From Janthinobacterium sp. LM6 (GTDB lineage: Bacteria > Pseudomonadota > Gammaproteobacteria > Burkholderiales > Burkholderiaceae_D), in the NCBI RefSeq assembly GCF_002002885.1, contig NZ_CP019510.1, positions 4,278,001-4,342,000 of the forward strand: a stretch of DNA of 64,000 nucleotides, read 5' to 3'. The number at the start of each line of letters is the position of its first letter. The first letter of the stretch is position 1. Below the pieces are notes generated by a model that ran no database searches, was not told the origin of the DNA, and was given only the letters and a program-made list of their open reading frames with translations. Shown here one piece after another: positions 46,520 to 55,575 of this stretch. The translations under genes and the position numbers were made by a program.

Positions 46520-49114
46520 ATGCATGCAAGCATCCAGGCGGCGCTATCGGCCTTCGACCTCGCCGCGCAAGAGCGGCGCCTGCTGAAGATCGATTTCCCC
46601 CATGACGATGGACCGGCCGGCGCCATACTGCTGGTCAATTCGCTGACCGCCAGGGAAGACGTATCGCGCGACTTCCGTTTCGAAGCCGAACTGCTGTCGG
46701 ACGACGCGCATATTGCACTGAAGGCCATGATGGGCCGCATGGTGACCATTTCGATGGTGCGCGACGATGGCACGCTGCGCCACTTTAACGGCTATGTGGG
46801 CGAATTTTGCCTGCTGCGCGCCGACGGCGGCTTCGCCTGGTACCGCATGGTGCTGCAACCGTGGCTGGCCTTTGCCCGGCTGCGCCAGGACAACGTCTCC
46901 TTTCATGGCCAAAGCGTGATGCAGCTGACCGAAACAACGTTTGCGCACTACGCGCAGCGCGACTGGAAAACCAGCATCCATGGCGACGATCCGCAGATCA
47001 CCTGCGCCAACCAGCACAATGAAACCGACTACAACCACCTGCACCGGCGCTGGGAAGCCCTCGGCTGGCATTACTGGTACGAGCACCGTGCCGATGGCCA
47101 TACCTTGTGGCTCGCAGATAACAGCACCCTGGCGGACATGATTGCCACAGCATCCGGCGACGGCGCCATGCGTTTCCACTCAGGGTCGGGCTCCATGGAA
47201 GACGATGGCTTGCAACAATGGCAAGCCGTGCGCCGGATCGGCTCCGGGCAGCTGACCTTGGCCAGTTTCGACTATAAGCATCCGCAGCCACGCCTTGCCA
47301 GCGGCTACTCGCTGAATCGCCAGGGCGACGTATTTGCCCACGAACTGTATGAAAACACGGGCGCCTATGGCTATAGGAATGTCGATGTTGGGGAATCCCT
47401 GGCACAGCGCCGCATGGAAGAAAGCGACCATCTGCGCCAGTATTTCGAGGCGGCAGGCAATCACCGTGGCGCACAGCCCGGCCTTTGTTTCCGCCTCGAT
47501 GGACATTTCAGCGCCGAGGAAAAACGCTATCAGCCCGGCCAGGAGCGCCCGGACAGCATTGCCGAACGCGAATACCTGATCCTGTCAGCCGAGCATAGCG
47601 CCAGCAATAATTATCAGGCAGGCCCCAGCGCGCCATCGGATTATGCGAACACGCTCGTATGCGTGCGGCGGGACATCCGCTGGCGCCCGGGCCGCGGCTA
47701 CAACAGCACGCCGTGCATCGTTGCCGGCGTGCAGACGGCGCTGGTCGTCGGGCCGGCCGGGGAGGAAGTCCATACCGATGCGCTGGGACGCATCCGCCTG
47801 CAATTTCACTGGGACCGCCTGGGTACATTCGATGAGCGCAGCTCGCCATGGATAAGGGTCATGATGCCGATGGCGGGAGCGCAAATGGGACAGATCGCCT
47901 TGCCCCGCGTGGGTCAGGAAGTGGTCGTGCAATTTCAGGACGGCAATATCGACCACCCCATCGTCATCGGCGTGGTCTACAACAGCGCCAATCCGCCGCC
48001 ATGGCAATTGCCCCAGCAACGCGCCCTGTCCGGCGTGCGCAGCCGCGAGCTGGGCGCCCGCAGCGCCAACCATCTCGTGCTCGACGATACCAAGGGCGCC
48101 ATCCAGGCACAGCTGCGCAGTGAGCACCAGGATAGCCGCCTTTCCTTGGGCAACATCACCCGCATCGACGACAACGCCGGCCGCAAGGAAGCGCGCGGCG
48201 CGGGCTTTGAATTGGCCAGCAATGCCTGGGGCGCCCTGCGCGCAGCCAAAGGCATGCTGATCACCACCGAAACATCAACAGGAACGGGATCAGTCAAACA
48301 GCTCGACGAAACGCAGGCCCGCCTGGCGCAAGCGCGCCAACTGCACGAGGGACTGGCCGGCATGGCCGTGGACGCAGGCGCGCAGGACAGTACCGCACAG
48401 CAAGGCGCCGTGGCCGACGCCATCCAGCGGCAAAACGCCGCCATCAAGGGCAGCGGCGGCGATTTCCCGGAGCTGTCCGAACCGCATCTGCTGCTGGCCA
48501 GCCCGGCCGGCATCGAACTGAGCACGGCCCAGTCCATCCACCTGGCCGCCAGCGAGCATGTGGCGCTCAGCAGCAGCAAGCATATTTCACTCGCCAGCGG
48601 CGACAGCATGTTTGCCAGCATCGCCAAAACCTTCAGCCTGTTCGTGCACAAGGCCGGCATGAAACTGATCGCCGCCAGCGGCAAGGTAGCCATCCAGGCC
48701 CACAGCGACGAGGTGGAAATCCTCGCCCAAAAAGTACTGTCGCTGATCAGCGAAGCGGACTGGGTCGACATCAAGGGCAAGAAAGGCGTGCGCCTGCACG
48801 GCGCCAACCACATGCTGGAAATCAGCGACAAGGTGCAGTTCTTCACCTCCTCACCCGTGCTCTTCAACGGCAACCTGGAAACCCTGGCGCCGAAGAGCGT
48901 GTCGCAGGAATTCAATGACCGGCCACACAGCAGTTTTGACCAGGAGGTCTTGCTGGTGAATGCCGACGATACGCCGGCCGTTGGCCTTGCTTTTGAAATC
49001 CTGCGCGATGACGGCAACGTGGCCGGCAAAAGTGCGGAAGACGGTTCCACGCAACTACAAAAATCCACGGGCATGGACAGCTACATCATTCGCTATAAGG
49101 GAGAACTGCCATGA
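46520..49114 (+). CDS. vgrG: VgrG spike protein (TssI) with C-terminal extension
   Basis: An 864-residue spike protein. The gp27-like and gp5-like parts (about 20-540) include the TDALGRIRLQFHWDR and SPWIRVMMPMAGAQMG segments shared by all VgrGs. A DUF2345 region (about 600-770) follows, then a small extra C-terminal domain of about 80 residues (FDQEVLLVNADDTPAVGLAFEI) with a transthyretin-like look, which may serve as effector adaptor. The stop codon overlaps the start of the lipase gene in ATGA, so the effector is translationally coupled to its carrier. Confidence 0.94.
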   Translation: MHASIQAALSAFDLAAQERRLLKIDFPHDDGPAGAILLVNSLTAREDVSRDFRFEAELLSDDAHIALKAMMGRMVTISMVRDDGTLRHFNGYVGEFCLLRADGGFAWYRMVLQPWLAFARLRQDNVSFHGQSVMQLTETTFAHYAQRDWKTSIHGDDPQITCANQHNETDYNHLHRRWEALGWHYWYEHRADGHTLWLADNSTLADMIATASGDGAMRFHSGSGSMEDDGLQQWQAVRRIGSGQLTLASFDYKHPQPRLASGYSLNRQGDVFAHELYENTGAYGYRNVDVGESLAQRRMEESDHLRQYFEAAGNHRGAQPGLCFRLDGHFSAEEKRYQPGQERPDSIAEREYLILSAEHSASNNYQAGPSAPSDYANTLVCVRRDIRWRPGRGYNSTPCIVAGVQTALVVGPAGEEVHTDALGRIRLQFHWDRLGTFDERSSPWIRVMMPMAGAQMGQIALPRVGQEVVVQFQDGNIDHPIVIGVVYNSANPPPWQLPQQRALSGVRSRELGARSANHLVLDDTKGAIQAQLRSEHQDSRLSLGNITRIDDNAGRKEARGAGFELASNAWGALRAAKGMLITTETSTGTGSVKQLDETQARLAQARQLHEGLAGMAVDAGAQDSTAQQGAVADAIQRQNAAIKGSGGDFPELSEPHLLLASPAGIELSTAQSIHLAASEHVALSSSKHISLASGDSMFASIAKTFSLFVHKAGMKLIAASGKVAIQAHSDEVEILAQKVLSLISEADWVDIKGKKGVRLHGANHMLEISDKVQFFTSSPVLFNGNLETLAPKSVSQEFNDRPHSSFDQEVLLVNADDTPAVGLAFEILRDDGNVAGKSAEDGSTQLQKSTGMDSYIIRYKGELP

Positions 49115-50964
49115 GCAAATGTGATGACTTGAATAAGCGCGGCAATCATCCTGCAAAGTTTAGTCAGGGCGTGGGAGGGTGGGCGGAACTCGCTGTTTCG
49201 ATGACGGAAACGAAAGATACCGCGCGACACGATGTCACCGTGCCGCCAGGCAAAGTCATTCCTGTCATCTTCCTGCCAGGCGTGATGGGGAGCAATCTGC
49301 GGATGAGCAGGGTTCGCCAAGAAGAATTGCGCCGTCCAGACAATCGGGCTTGGCGGCCAGACGATATGATGGGTGCGGGAGGCAAGGCGGCTGTCCTCAC
49401 AAGCAATGGCCTGGGGGGCTGGTTCAAAGATGCGTCGCCACGGCAGCGTCAATTGGTGTTCGATCCCACAGAAACCGAAGTCGAGTATTACCACTATACC
49501 GAGAGCAATAGCCGCTTCGATCCAGATGGTGCGGAAACCAAGGCCGCAGATGCGCGGCATCAAAATGTGCCTGACAGCTTTACCCCCATTCCTCCTCTGA
49601 TGGGAACGAACAGGATCGCGACAACATCACGCCCGAATCAAGGTAAAGCCTGCTCATATCAAAGCCCAGCACAAATAGCCCGTTGGCGAGGATGGAGTGA
49701 AGTGTTATTTGCTGGTGCGTACGGAACAATGTTGCGGGCTGCCGAATTGCATCTCAATAACATGATTTCCGACGGTAAGCCACATCCTGTCTGGCGTCAA
49801 ACGAGTGGCCTTGGCGCACTGCTTTTGCAAGATCCAAAAAATTTTGGCGCGTCAGCTGGCAACGCCATTACCGTCAGCGATTTAAAGAAAATTTCTCCTT
49901 GCTGGTATCCCGTGCACGCGATGGGTTATAACTTTATCAAGAGCAATGGAGTATCCGCCGTCACTATTGCAGAGCGACTACGCGGCCTAGTCAAAGGCTA
50001 CCAACAACGCGGATTCAAATGTAACGAAGTCATCATCGTCACACATAGCATGGGGGGCTTGCTGGCCCGTGCATTGATACATCCCAGCTATGGAAAGATG
50101 CTAGACGATAAAGATGTGAAAATTCTGGGCATTTATCACAACGTGATGCCGACCATTGGCGCCGCAGGAGCGTATAAACGCATGCGTTTTGGCTTTCAGG
50201 AAAGGGAAGGTTCCATTGCCGAAATAGAGGCCAGCATTCTAGGCATCGACGGTGTACATGCTACCGCCATTCTGGCAAATGCACCAGCGCCACTGGAAAT
50301 GTTGCCAGGTGCGGCATATGGCCAGAATTGGCTGAAAATTGTAGATGCACAGGATAAAGTTTTATGGAGCTGGCCACGCGATAAGGCCACTGCACTGGAA
50401 AGCATTTACCTTCAACCCGCCAATGCGTGGTGGAGGCTAATCAATCCAAAATGGGTAAACCCCGCAGACCTTCCTTATGAAAAAGGTGGGGGTATAGAAA
50501 GAACAATGGAAAGAATAACATCCGCTTCAAAATTTCTATCGTCCATAGAAGAAAAATTCCACCCAAAGACTTATGCAAGCTATTGCGCTTCCCGAAATTT
50601 TTTAAGTTACGGCGATGTCGTATTTAAATTAATTGAAGGTCTTCATAGTGGCTCAAATGATCCGTGAAATAAATTCGAGCCGTTACCTGAAAAATGGAAG
50701 TTACTTGAAGATGATGCAAAGGGACAACTCCTCGTCCAGGCCGGAGGTAAATTCTTAAAGTTAAGGCTACAAGCAGCTAATGCACGCGGTGATGGAACGG
50801 TGCCGTCAGACCGTTCTGCCCAGCATATCACAGGCACACTTTTCATACATGGCACGGCGGAAGCGAACGGTTATGAACACCAGAACAGCTACGCCGATAC
50901 AAATGTAATGGCATCCATGCTGTATTCCATCGTACAAATTGCCAAGACGGCAAAATGGGAGTAA
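49111..50964 (+). pseudogene. T6SS lipase effector (Tle4-like) interrupted by TGA
   Basis: An alpha/beta hydrolase with PGAP1-like character: oxyanion region VIFLPGVMGSN (about 52-62) and nucleophile S313 in VTHSMGG. The frame stops at TGA 50665-50667 (codon 519). Beyond it the same frame continues, with no break, to TAA at 50962-50964 and contains the remaining catalytic elements: GDGTVPSDRS with D561 and a GYEHQNSY histidine (H590). The intact protein would be 617 residues. The mutation is probably TGG to TGA in DP-W-NKFEPLPEKW. The truncated product lacks the triad Asp and His and should be inactive. It follows vgrG with a 4-bp overlap and precedes an immunity gene, so its role as antibacterial phospholipase effector is well supported. 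Confidence 0.82.
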
Positions 50965-50967
50965 GCC

Positions 50968-52095
50968 ATGAACAATAAGATAGAGAAAACAATTTTCCTC
51001 ACGATTACGGTTATTGCGATGGCATTCCTATCCGCCTACGCGAAAAAAAATTCAGCCAAGGAGATCATAATGCCTGAAAATTTCAAAATCAGCAAACGCC
51101 TGGAAACACTATTTTTAAAAACAAAAATAGTATGCTTCGGGCGCTATGCCATAGAGGTTCCGCAAGAAGCACAACTTATATCAGGAGGGACAACAATTCT
51201 TTCGGAAATCAAGACCATACCAGGCGGAATAACAGAAAAAAACGAACGCATAGCAGAAGAAATTGAAAAAATAAAAAAAAATGACCCAACCTCTGAAATT
51301 ACATACAATGGAAAAGGTCCAATAGAAAATAGCTGGCAACTTCAATACTATGATGGAGAATTCTCCAAAGAAGGTGGGCGTTTAATCTTCAAGACCTACA
51401 TCTCAAAAGGAAACCATATATTCATTCTTGACGGATCAACACGAAAAGGTGAAACAATAGCAGATTCCATAGGAAATCAAATGGTTCGCGCTAATAACTT
51501 ACGTCTACGCGATGAAAATGAAATTCCCAAGGAACCTGGCTATTGCGTCAAAAATGGCTTCATGGCCGACAACAAATATAATAGTCAGGAAATGGCAGAT
51601 GCAGGCCTGTATTTCCCCAGCTTTCCAGACGTGACTTTTTCCATCACATCAAATAAAAATGCCTACGGCGATTATCCTCCTGCCGAATATGATGCAAAAG
51701 TACGTGGGAAATTATCATTACTTGCTCGTATCCAGGAAGCAAAAGACCAGCAAGGCAAGAACTACCCTCCTCGTACTCTGCTACGCGAAGGCAAGCGTGA
51801 CGTGCAGCATTGGCACGGCGAGGAATCGTTGATACGGCGTACCGACGGCGTGCATGATTTTGAATGGACACTGGTAGGCACGCCGCGCGATATCGCCTAT
51901 CCAGCGGTATTGGAAGCATCCATGTACACCAAAGTCGCCCACAACATGGTCGGCGCCGCCGAAGCCGCGTCGCTGACCGACGAAGAGGCGATCGCCTTGT
52001 GGGACAAGCTGCTGTCCGGCCTGAAGTTCCGGGTGAAGGTGCCGGGTGCGCCGCCGGGTTCGTATTACATCAATCCGGACAAGCCGGCGCAGTGA
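50968..52095 (+). CDS. Tli4-family immunity protein for the lipase effector
   Basis: A 375-residue immunity protein, most likely periplasmic and tethered by an N-terminal hydrophobic segment (KTIFLTITVIAMAFLSAYA). The N-terminal part has KIVCFGRYAIEVPQEAQL and the C-terminal part has WHGEESLIRRTDG with LTDEEAIALWDKLLSGLKF, both typical of the two domains of Tli4 proteins that neutralise Tle4 lipases. It begins 3 bp after the effector frame ends. The first 270 codons are AT-rich (51241-51300 has 18 G+C of 60) while the rest is like the host genome (51961-52020 has 40 of 60), suggesting a mosaic gene joined near 51780. Confidence 0.85.
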   Translation: MNNKIEKTIFLTITVIAMAFLSAYAKKNSAKEIIMPENFKISKRLETLFLKTKIVCFGRYAIEVPQEAQLISGGTTILSEIKTIPGGITEKNERIAEEIEKIKKNDPTSEITYNGKGPIENSWQLQYYDGEFSKEGGRLIFKTYISKGNHIFILDGSTRKGETIADSIGNQMVRANNLRLRDENEIPKEPGYCVKNGFMADNKYNSQEMADAGLYFPSFPDVTFSITSNKNAYGDYPPAEYDAKVRGKLSLLARIQEAKDQQGKNYPPRTLLREGKRDVQHWHGEESLIRRTDGVHDFEWTLVGTPRDIAYPAVLEASMYTKVAHNMVGAAEAASLTDEEAIALWDKLLSGLKFRVKVPGAPPGSYYINPDKPAQ

Positions 52096-52178
52096 TGGAT
52101 GCACTACCCTGGCAGTAGGCCATGCTGGCGTCAAGTCATCTATTGCGCTAGCATGATCTTTTTGCCCGGAAAGCCGGC

Positions 52179-52658
52179 ATCACCATCACCCTGCGCCCCG
52201 CCCTGCCCGACGATATCGACGCCCTGTGGGCGCTGCGCACGGTGGCCGTGCGCGTCAGTTGCGCCACGCACTATGCGCCGGAGCAAATTACTGCGTGGAC
52301 GGCTACGCCTGTGCCGCCGGCGTATGCCGCCATGCTGGCCGCGGGTGGCGGCGTCGTGGCGATGCAGGGCGAGGCCATTGCCGGCTACGCCATGCTCGAT
52401 GCGGACAAGCAGGAAGTGGAAGCCGTGTTCGTCGATCCGGCCCGCGCAGGACTCGGTATCGGCAAGCGGCTGCTGGCGGCGCTGGAGCAGCTGGCGGGCG
52501 GGCGCGGCATAGTGCGCCTGCACCTGTCCGCGTCGCTCAATGCGGAGCCGTTTTACCGGGCCGCCGGTTTTGTTGCCTTGCGCGCAGAAGCGTATGCGCA
52601 CCCCAGCGGCATCAGCCTGGCCAGCGTGGCGATGGAAAAGGCGCTGGCGACTGCCTGA
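52179..52658 (+). CDS. GNAT-family N-acetyltransferase lacking a canonical start codon
   Basis: A GNAT acetyltransferase of about 159 residues. The acetyl-CoA loop is VFVDPARAGLGIGKRLLAALE, with strand beta-4 before it and FYRAAGFV near the end. Homology begins at ITITLRPALPDDIDALW, where no ATG, GTG or TTG exists in frame; a stop lies 30 bp upstream (52149-52151). A GGAAAG ribosome-binding site precedes an ATC at 52179 at the right distance, as if ATG ACC had mutated to ATC ACC. The first usable canonical codon, GTG at 52242, would remove the first strand and helix. The gene may be inactive or start at ATC. Confidence 0.65.
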   Translation: MTITLRPALPDDIDALWALRTVAVRVSCATHYAPEQITAWTATPVPPAYAAMLAAGGGVVAMQGEAIAGYAMLDADKQEVEAVFVDPARAGLGIGKRLLAALEQLAGGRGIVRLHLSASLNAEPFYRAAGFVALRAEAYAHPSGISLASVAMEKALATA

Positions 52659-52662
52659 GCCT

Positions 52663-52851
52663 TCAGTCAGGCACCGCGCCTGCCTCGGACTCGGCCAGGC
52701 ATTGCTGCAGCTTCGCGATCAGGGCGCGCACTTCGTCGTCGCCCAGGTCCAGCGGGTCGCCCTGCGCACCGACGGCGATCAGGCAGATGGCCGAGCCGTC
52801 GTACCACGCGTCCAGACGCTCCTGGCCCTCATTCATATTGATCTGATTCAT
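52663..52851 (-). CDS. small hypothetical protein (62 aa)
   Basis: A 62-residue acidic protein starting MNQINMNEGQERLDAWYDG and ending in a helical LAIAKLQQ-like segment. GAGGGA lies eight bases before the ATG at 52851. It overlaps the end of the DUF2750 gene by 23 bp and is the last gene of a five-gene minus-strand cluster. No family was recognised; size, acidity and company (Imm1, DUF2750) suggest an immunity-like protein, which is only a guess. Confidence 0.6.
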   Translation of the reverse strand: MNQINMNEGQERLDAWYDGSAICLIAVGAQGDPLDLGDDEVRALIAKLQQCLAESEAGAVPD

Positions 52852-53206
52852 GCTGCAAATCCCTCAGTAAATCGGCCGGCGCCGCGATGACGCCCGCTCC
52901 TTGCGGCACAGGAAAGACGGATGCCAGCTGCAAGTTGCCCGCCATGCCGGGCAGCCATTTGGCCAAGAAATCGCCGAGCGCGATGGCGCGCGGCTGGAAA
53001 TGTTCCCACTCGCCGCTGGCGCACGCTTGCGCGAATGCCGCTTCCGGCCAGAACGGGATGGCGACCTTGCCGCCGGCTTGCGCCGTGGCCCAGCCGTCAT
53101 GGTGCAAGCCCCACACTTCTTGCGTATCGGCCACCTTGCGCACAAAATAGCCATGGCGTTCGGCGGACGGCAGCCCCGCCACCTGCTTGAACTTTTCAGG
53201 ATGCAC
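52829..53206 (-). CDS. DUF2750 family protein
   Basis: A 125-residue soluble protein. The pattern GYFVRKVADTQEVWGLHHDGWATA, IPFWPEAAFAQACASGEWEHFQPRAI and FLAKWLPGM is typical of DUF2750, a family often found among small orphan immunity-like genes. Function unknown. It overlaps its upstream neighbour by 11 bp and its downstream one by 23 bp, which implies coupled translation within the cluster. Confidence 0.82.
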   Translation of the reverse strand: MHPEKFKQVAGLPSAERHGYFVRKVADTQEVWGLHHDGWATAQAGGKVAIPFWPEAAFAQACASGEWEHFQPRAIALGDFLAKWLPGMAGNLQLASVFPVPQGAGVIAAPADLLRDLQHESDQYE

Positions 53207-53480
53207 GGTTTTCCCCTACCTCGTCCCATACCCGCAGCTGCGGCGCGCACCAGCCCGTCACCATGTCGAGGGCATCCAGTATCACGTCTTCCCGCGCCTC
53301 ATCCTGCACGCCGTCCTGCGCAGACGCGCGCAATTCCTGCAGCAAGCCGGCCACTTGCTGCGCCGTCACGTCGCTGGCCTTGTAGCGCAGCAGGATGGCG
53401 CGCAGCGTCAATAAACCTACCCTGGCGTCCAGCGCGGCCAGCAAGTCCCTGTCGATATCGGCGATGATGGTGTGCGGCAT
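53196..53480 (-). CDS. hypothetical protein (94 aa)
   Basis: A 94-residue, mostly helical acidic protein starting MPHTIIADIDRDLLAALDARV. It has a long central helix region (LLTLRAILLRYKASDVTAQQVAGLLQEL). Its ATG at 53480 sits one base before the Imm1 stop, and its end overlaps the DUF2750 gene. The longer frame above 53480 is a shadow of the Imm1 gene. No family was recognised; the placement suggests a role shared with the neighbours. Confidence 0.65.
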   Translation of the reverse strand: MPHTIIADIDRDLLAALDARVGLLTLRAILLRYKASDVTAQQVAGLLQELRASAQDGVQDEAREDVILDALDMVTGWCAPQLRVWDEVGENRAS

Positions 53481-53481
53481 G

Positions 53482-53871
53482 TCAATCCGCCTCCCACGCG
53501 ATGGCGGCCGGCCGCGTGCCGCCTGTCTTGAAGAACGCGACGAAGGCGCGCTGGCATTGTTCCACATCAATGCACCACGCTTCCGGATACTCATCCACCT
53601 GGCCGTTCGCCAGCAGGTAGCTGCAAACGCCCTCGGCCTCCTCGTCGCCCAGCGAGTGAAAACTCAGGTCATCCTGGCCCGACAGATACATCAGCCATGC
53701 ATTGCCGCCATTGCGCAGCATGCACAGGGCCGGGCCCTGCTCCGCATCGCTCGCCATGGTCAGCCACAGCTCGCACTGGGCCAGCGCGCGTGCTTCCTGC
53801 AGCGCCTGTTCCACCGCAGCGATGGTGTCAACGGCGCGCGCCTCGCCATGCAGGTTCAACTCCATCGTCAT
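53482..53871 (-). CDS. Imm1-family immunity protein
   Basis: A 129-residue protein. The C-terminal half, YLLANGQVDEYPEAW then VEQCQRAFVAFFKTGG and IAWEAD, matches the Imm1 family of polymorphic-toxin immunity proteins. No cognate toxin gene is adjacent: upstream is a sulfate transporter and downstream are small genes. Its ATG at 53871 overlaps the transporter stop by 4 bp; an alternative ATG lies two codons on (53865). It is likely an orphan immunity gene protecting against toxins of other strains. Confidence 0.75.
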   Translation of the reverse strand: MTMELNLHGEARAVDTIAAVEQALQEARALAQCELWLTMASDAEQGPALCMLRNGGNAWLMYLSGQDDLSFHSLGDEEAEGVCSYLLANGQVDEYPEAWCIDVEQCQRAFVAFFKTGGTRPAAIAWEAD

Positions 53872-55508
53872 GCTTTGCTCCCGCTCAAATCGTTCGTCGC
53901 CAGCGCCGTGCTCAGATACAGCTTGCCGCTCAGGTCTTGTAATAAACTGCTCTGGCGCAAGCGGTCCATCACGGGACCCTTCACTTCGGCCAGGTTCAGG
54001 CTGATGCCGCGCTTGGCCAACGTGCTGTTGAGTTCGATCAAGCCCAGCAAGGCCGTGCTGTCGATCTGGTTGACGGCCGACAACACCAGCACCAGGTGGC
54101 GCGCCGTCGGGTGGCCGCGCAGCTCGTCCTCCACGCGCTCCGTGACGGCTTCGACGTTGCCGAAGAACAGGCCCGCATCTATGCGCAGCAGCAAGACGTC
54201 GGGCAGGGTTTGCGCCTCGTAGCGCTCCACGTTGCGGAAGTGCTCACTGTTCGGAATGCGGCCCAGCACGGCGATATGCGGGCGGCTGGCGCGCCAGATC
54301 AGGGTACCCATCGACAACAGCACGCCGATCACCACGCCTGCTTCCACGCCCAGCACCAGCACGCCGGCCGTGGTCGCCAGCAGGGCCAGCGCATCGCTGC
54401 GGTCGTAGCGCCACGACAATTTCAAGGTATCCCAGTCCAGCAGGCTGGACACGGCAAAGATGATGGTGGCGGCCAGCACGGGCAGCGGCAGCAGGGCCAG
54501 CCAGCCCGTGGGCGCCACCAGCGCCAGCGCCAGCAAGCCCGCCGTGATGATGCTGGCCAGCGGCGTGTTGGCGCCCGCCTGGAAATTGACGGCCGAGCGC
54601 GAAATGGAGCCCGTGACGGGAAAGCCGCCCGACAGCGCGCTGGCCACGTTGGCCGCGCCCAGCCCCAGCAGTTCTCGGTTCGTGTGCAGTTTTTCGCCCC
54701 GTTTTTGCGCCAGTGTCTGGGCGGCGGACATGCTCATCAAAAAGACGATGAAGGCGATCAGCAGCGCGGGCGACAGCAAAGTGCGCCAATGGGCGCCGGA
54801 GGTGGCCAGGTTCAGGCCCGGCAAGCCGCTGGGCACGTGGCCCGTCGTCTGCACGCCCATCGCTTCCAGGCCGCCATAGGCGACGAGCGCGATGCCGGCC
54901 AGCACCAGCGCCATCGGCGCCAGGCGCGCGCCCACGTCGGCCGCCACCTTGTTCAAGCCGCAGCGCTGCAGCAGGCGCGACGCATAGCGCTTGGCCAGCC
55001 ACAGGAACAGCAGGCCGGACAGCCCCAGCACGAGGCTGGGCGTATGCCAGTGGGGAAGCGTTGCGCCCAGCAGGGGCGTGATCTGGCCCCAGATGATCAG
55101 GATCGCGGCGCCATTGCTGAAACCGCTGATCACGGGGCGCGACAGGAAACTGGCCATGAAGCCCAGGCGCAGCACGCCGCACAGCAGCAGGACGACGCCG
55201 CTGATGAAGGCCAGCTGGGCGGCCAGCACGATATATAAAGAGGAACCGGGATCGGCCAGCGGCGCCAGAGCGGCGGCCGTCATCAGGGAAACGATGGCCA
55301 TCGGTCCCACGGATTGCGTCATGCTGCTGCCGAACAGGGCGTACAGCACGGGCGGCAGGATGCTGGCGTAGATGCCCACCACGGGCGGCAAGCCCGCCAC
55401 CAGGGCGTAAGCCATGCCTTGCGGCACCATCATCATGGCGACCACGATACCGGCGGTGATGTCTCCGGCCAACAGAGGACGCCGGTATTGCCTGAGCCAG
55501 AGCAGCAT
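53868..55508 (-). CDS. SulP-family anion transporter with STAS domain
   Basis: A 546-residue membrane transporter with about 12 membrane segments; the first is preceded by LLAGDITAGIVVAMMMVPQGMAYALVAGL, the SulP signature. A cytoplasmic STAS domain occupies about 425-540 (LVLVLSAVNQIDSTALLGL). Substrates in the family include sulfate and bicarbonate; the one here is unknown. The start at 55508 has GGGATC upstream; the longer frame is not conserved. It is the first gene of the cluster that continues with the Imm1 gene through a 4-bp overlap. Confidence 0.92.
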   Translation of the reverse strand: MLLWLRQYRRPLLAGDITAGIVVAMMMVPQGMAYALVAGLPPVVGIYASILPPVLYALFGSSMTQSVGPMAIVSLMTAAALAPLADPGSSLYIVLAAQLAFISGVVLLLCGVLRLGFMASFLSRPVISGFSNGAAILIIWGQITPLLGATLPHWHTPSLVLGLSGLLFLWLAKRYASRLLQRCGLNKVAADVGARLAPMALVLAGIALVAYGGLEAMGVQTTGHVPSGLPGLNLATSGAHWRTLLSPALLIAFIVFLMSMSAAQTLAQKRGEKLHTNRELLGLGAANVASALSGGFPVTGSISRSAVNFQAGANTPLASIITAGLLALALVAPTGWLALLPLPVLAATIIFAVSSLLDWDTLKLSWRYDRSDALALLATTAGVLVLGVEAGVVIGVLLSMGTLIWRASRPHIAVLGRIPNSEHFRNVERYEAQTLPDVLLLRIDAGLFFGNVEAVTERVEDELRGHPTARHLVLVLSAVNQIDSTALLGLIELNSTLAKRGISLNLAEVKGPVMDRLRQSSLLQDLSGKLYLSTALATNDLSGSKA

Positions 55509-55575
55509 GAATGATCCCGAAATCTGAAAACCGAAGCCTATCATGCGACGAGGCCGGCTGACAGGGGGCACGGGA

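Noticed and set aside
50665-50667. TGA in the effector gene as a selenocysteine codon
   Set aside because: No SECIS-like hairpin was seen right after the codon, the context WNKFEP suggests Trp, and lipases of this class have no known selenocysteine.
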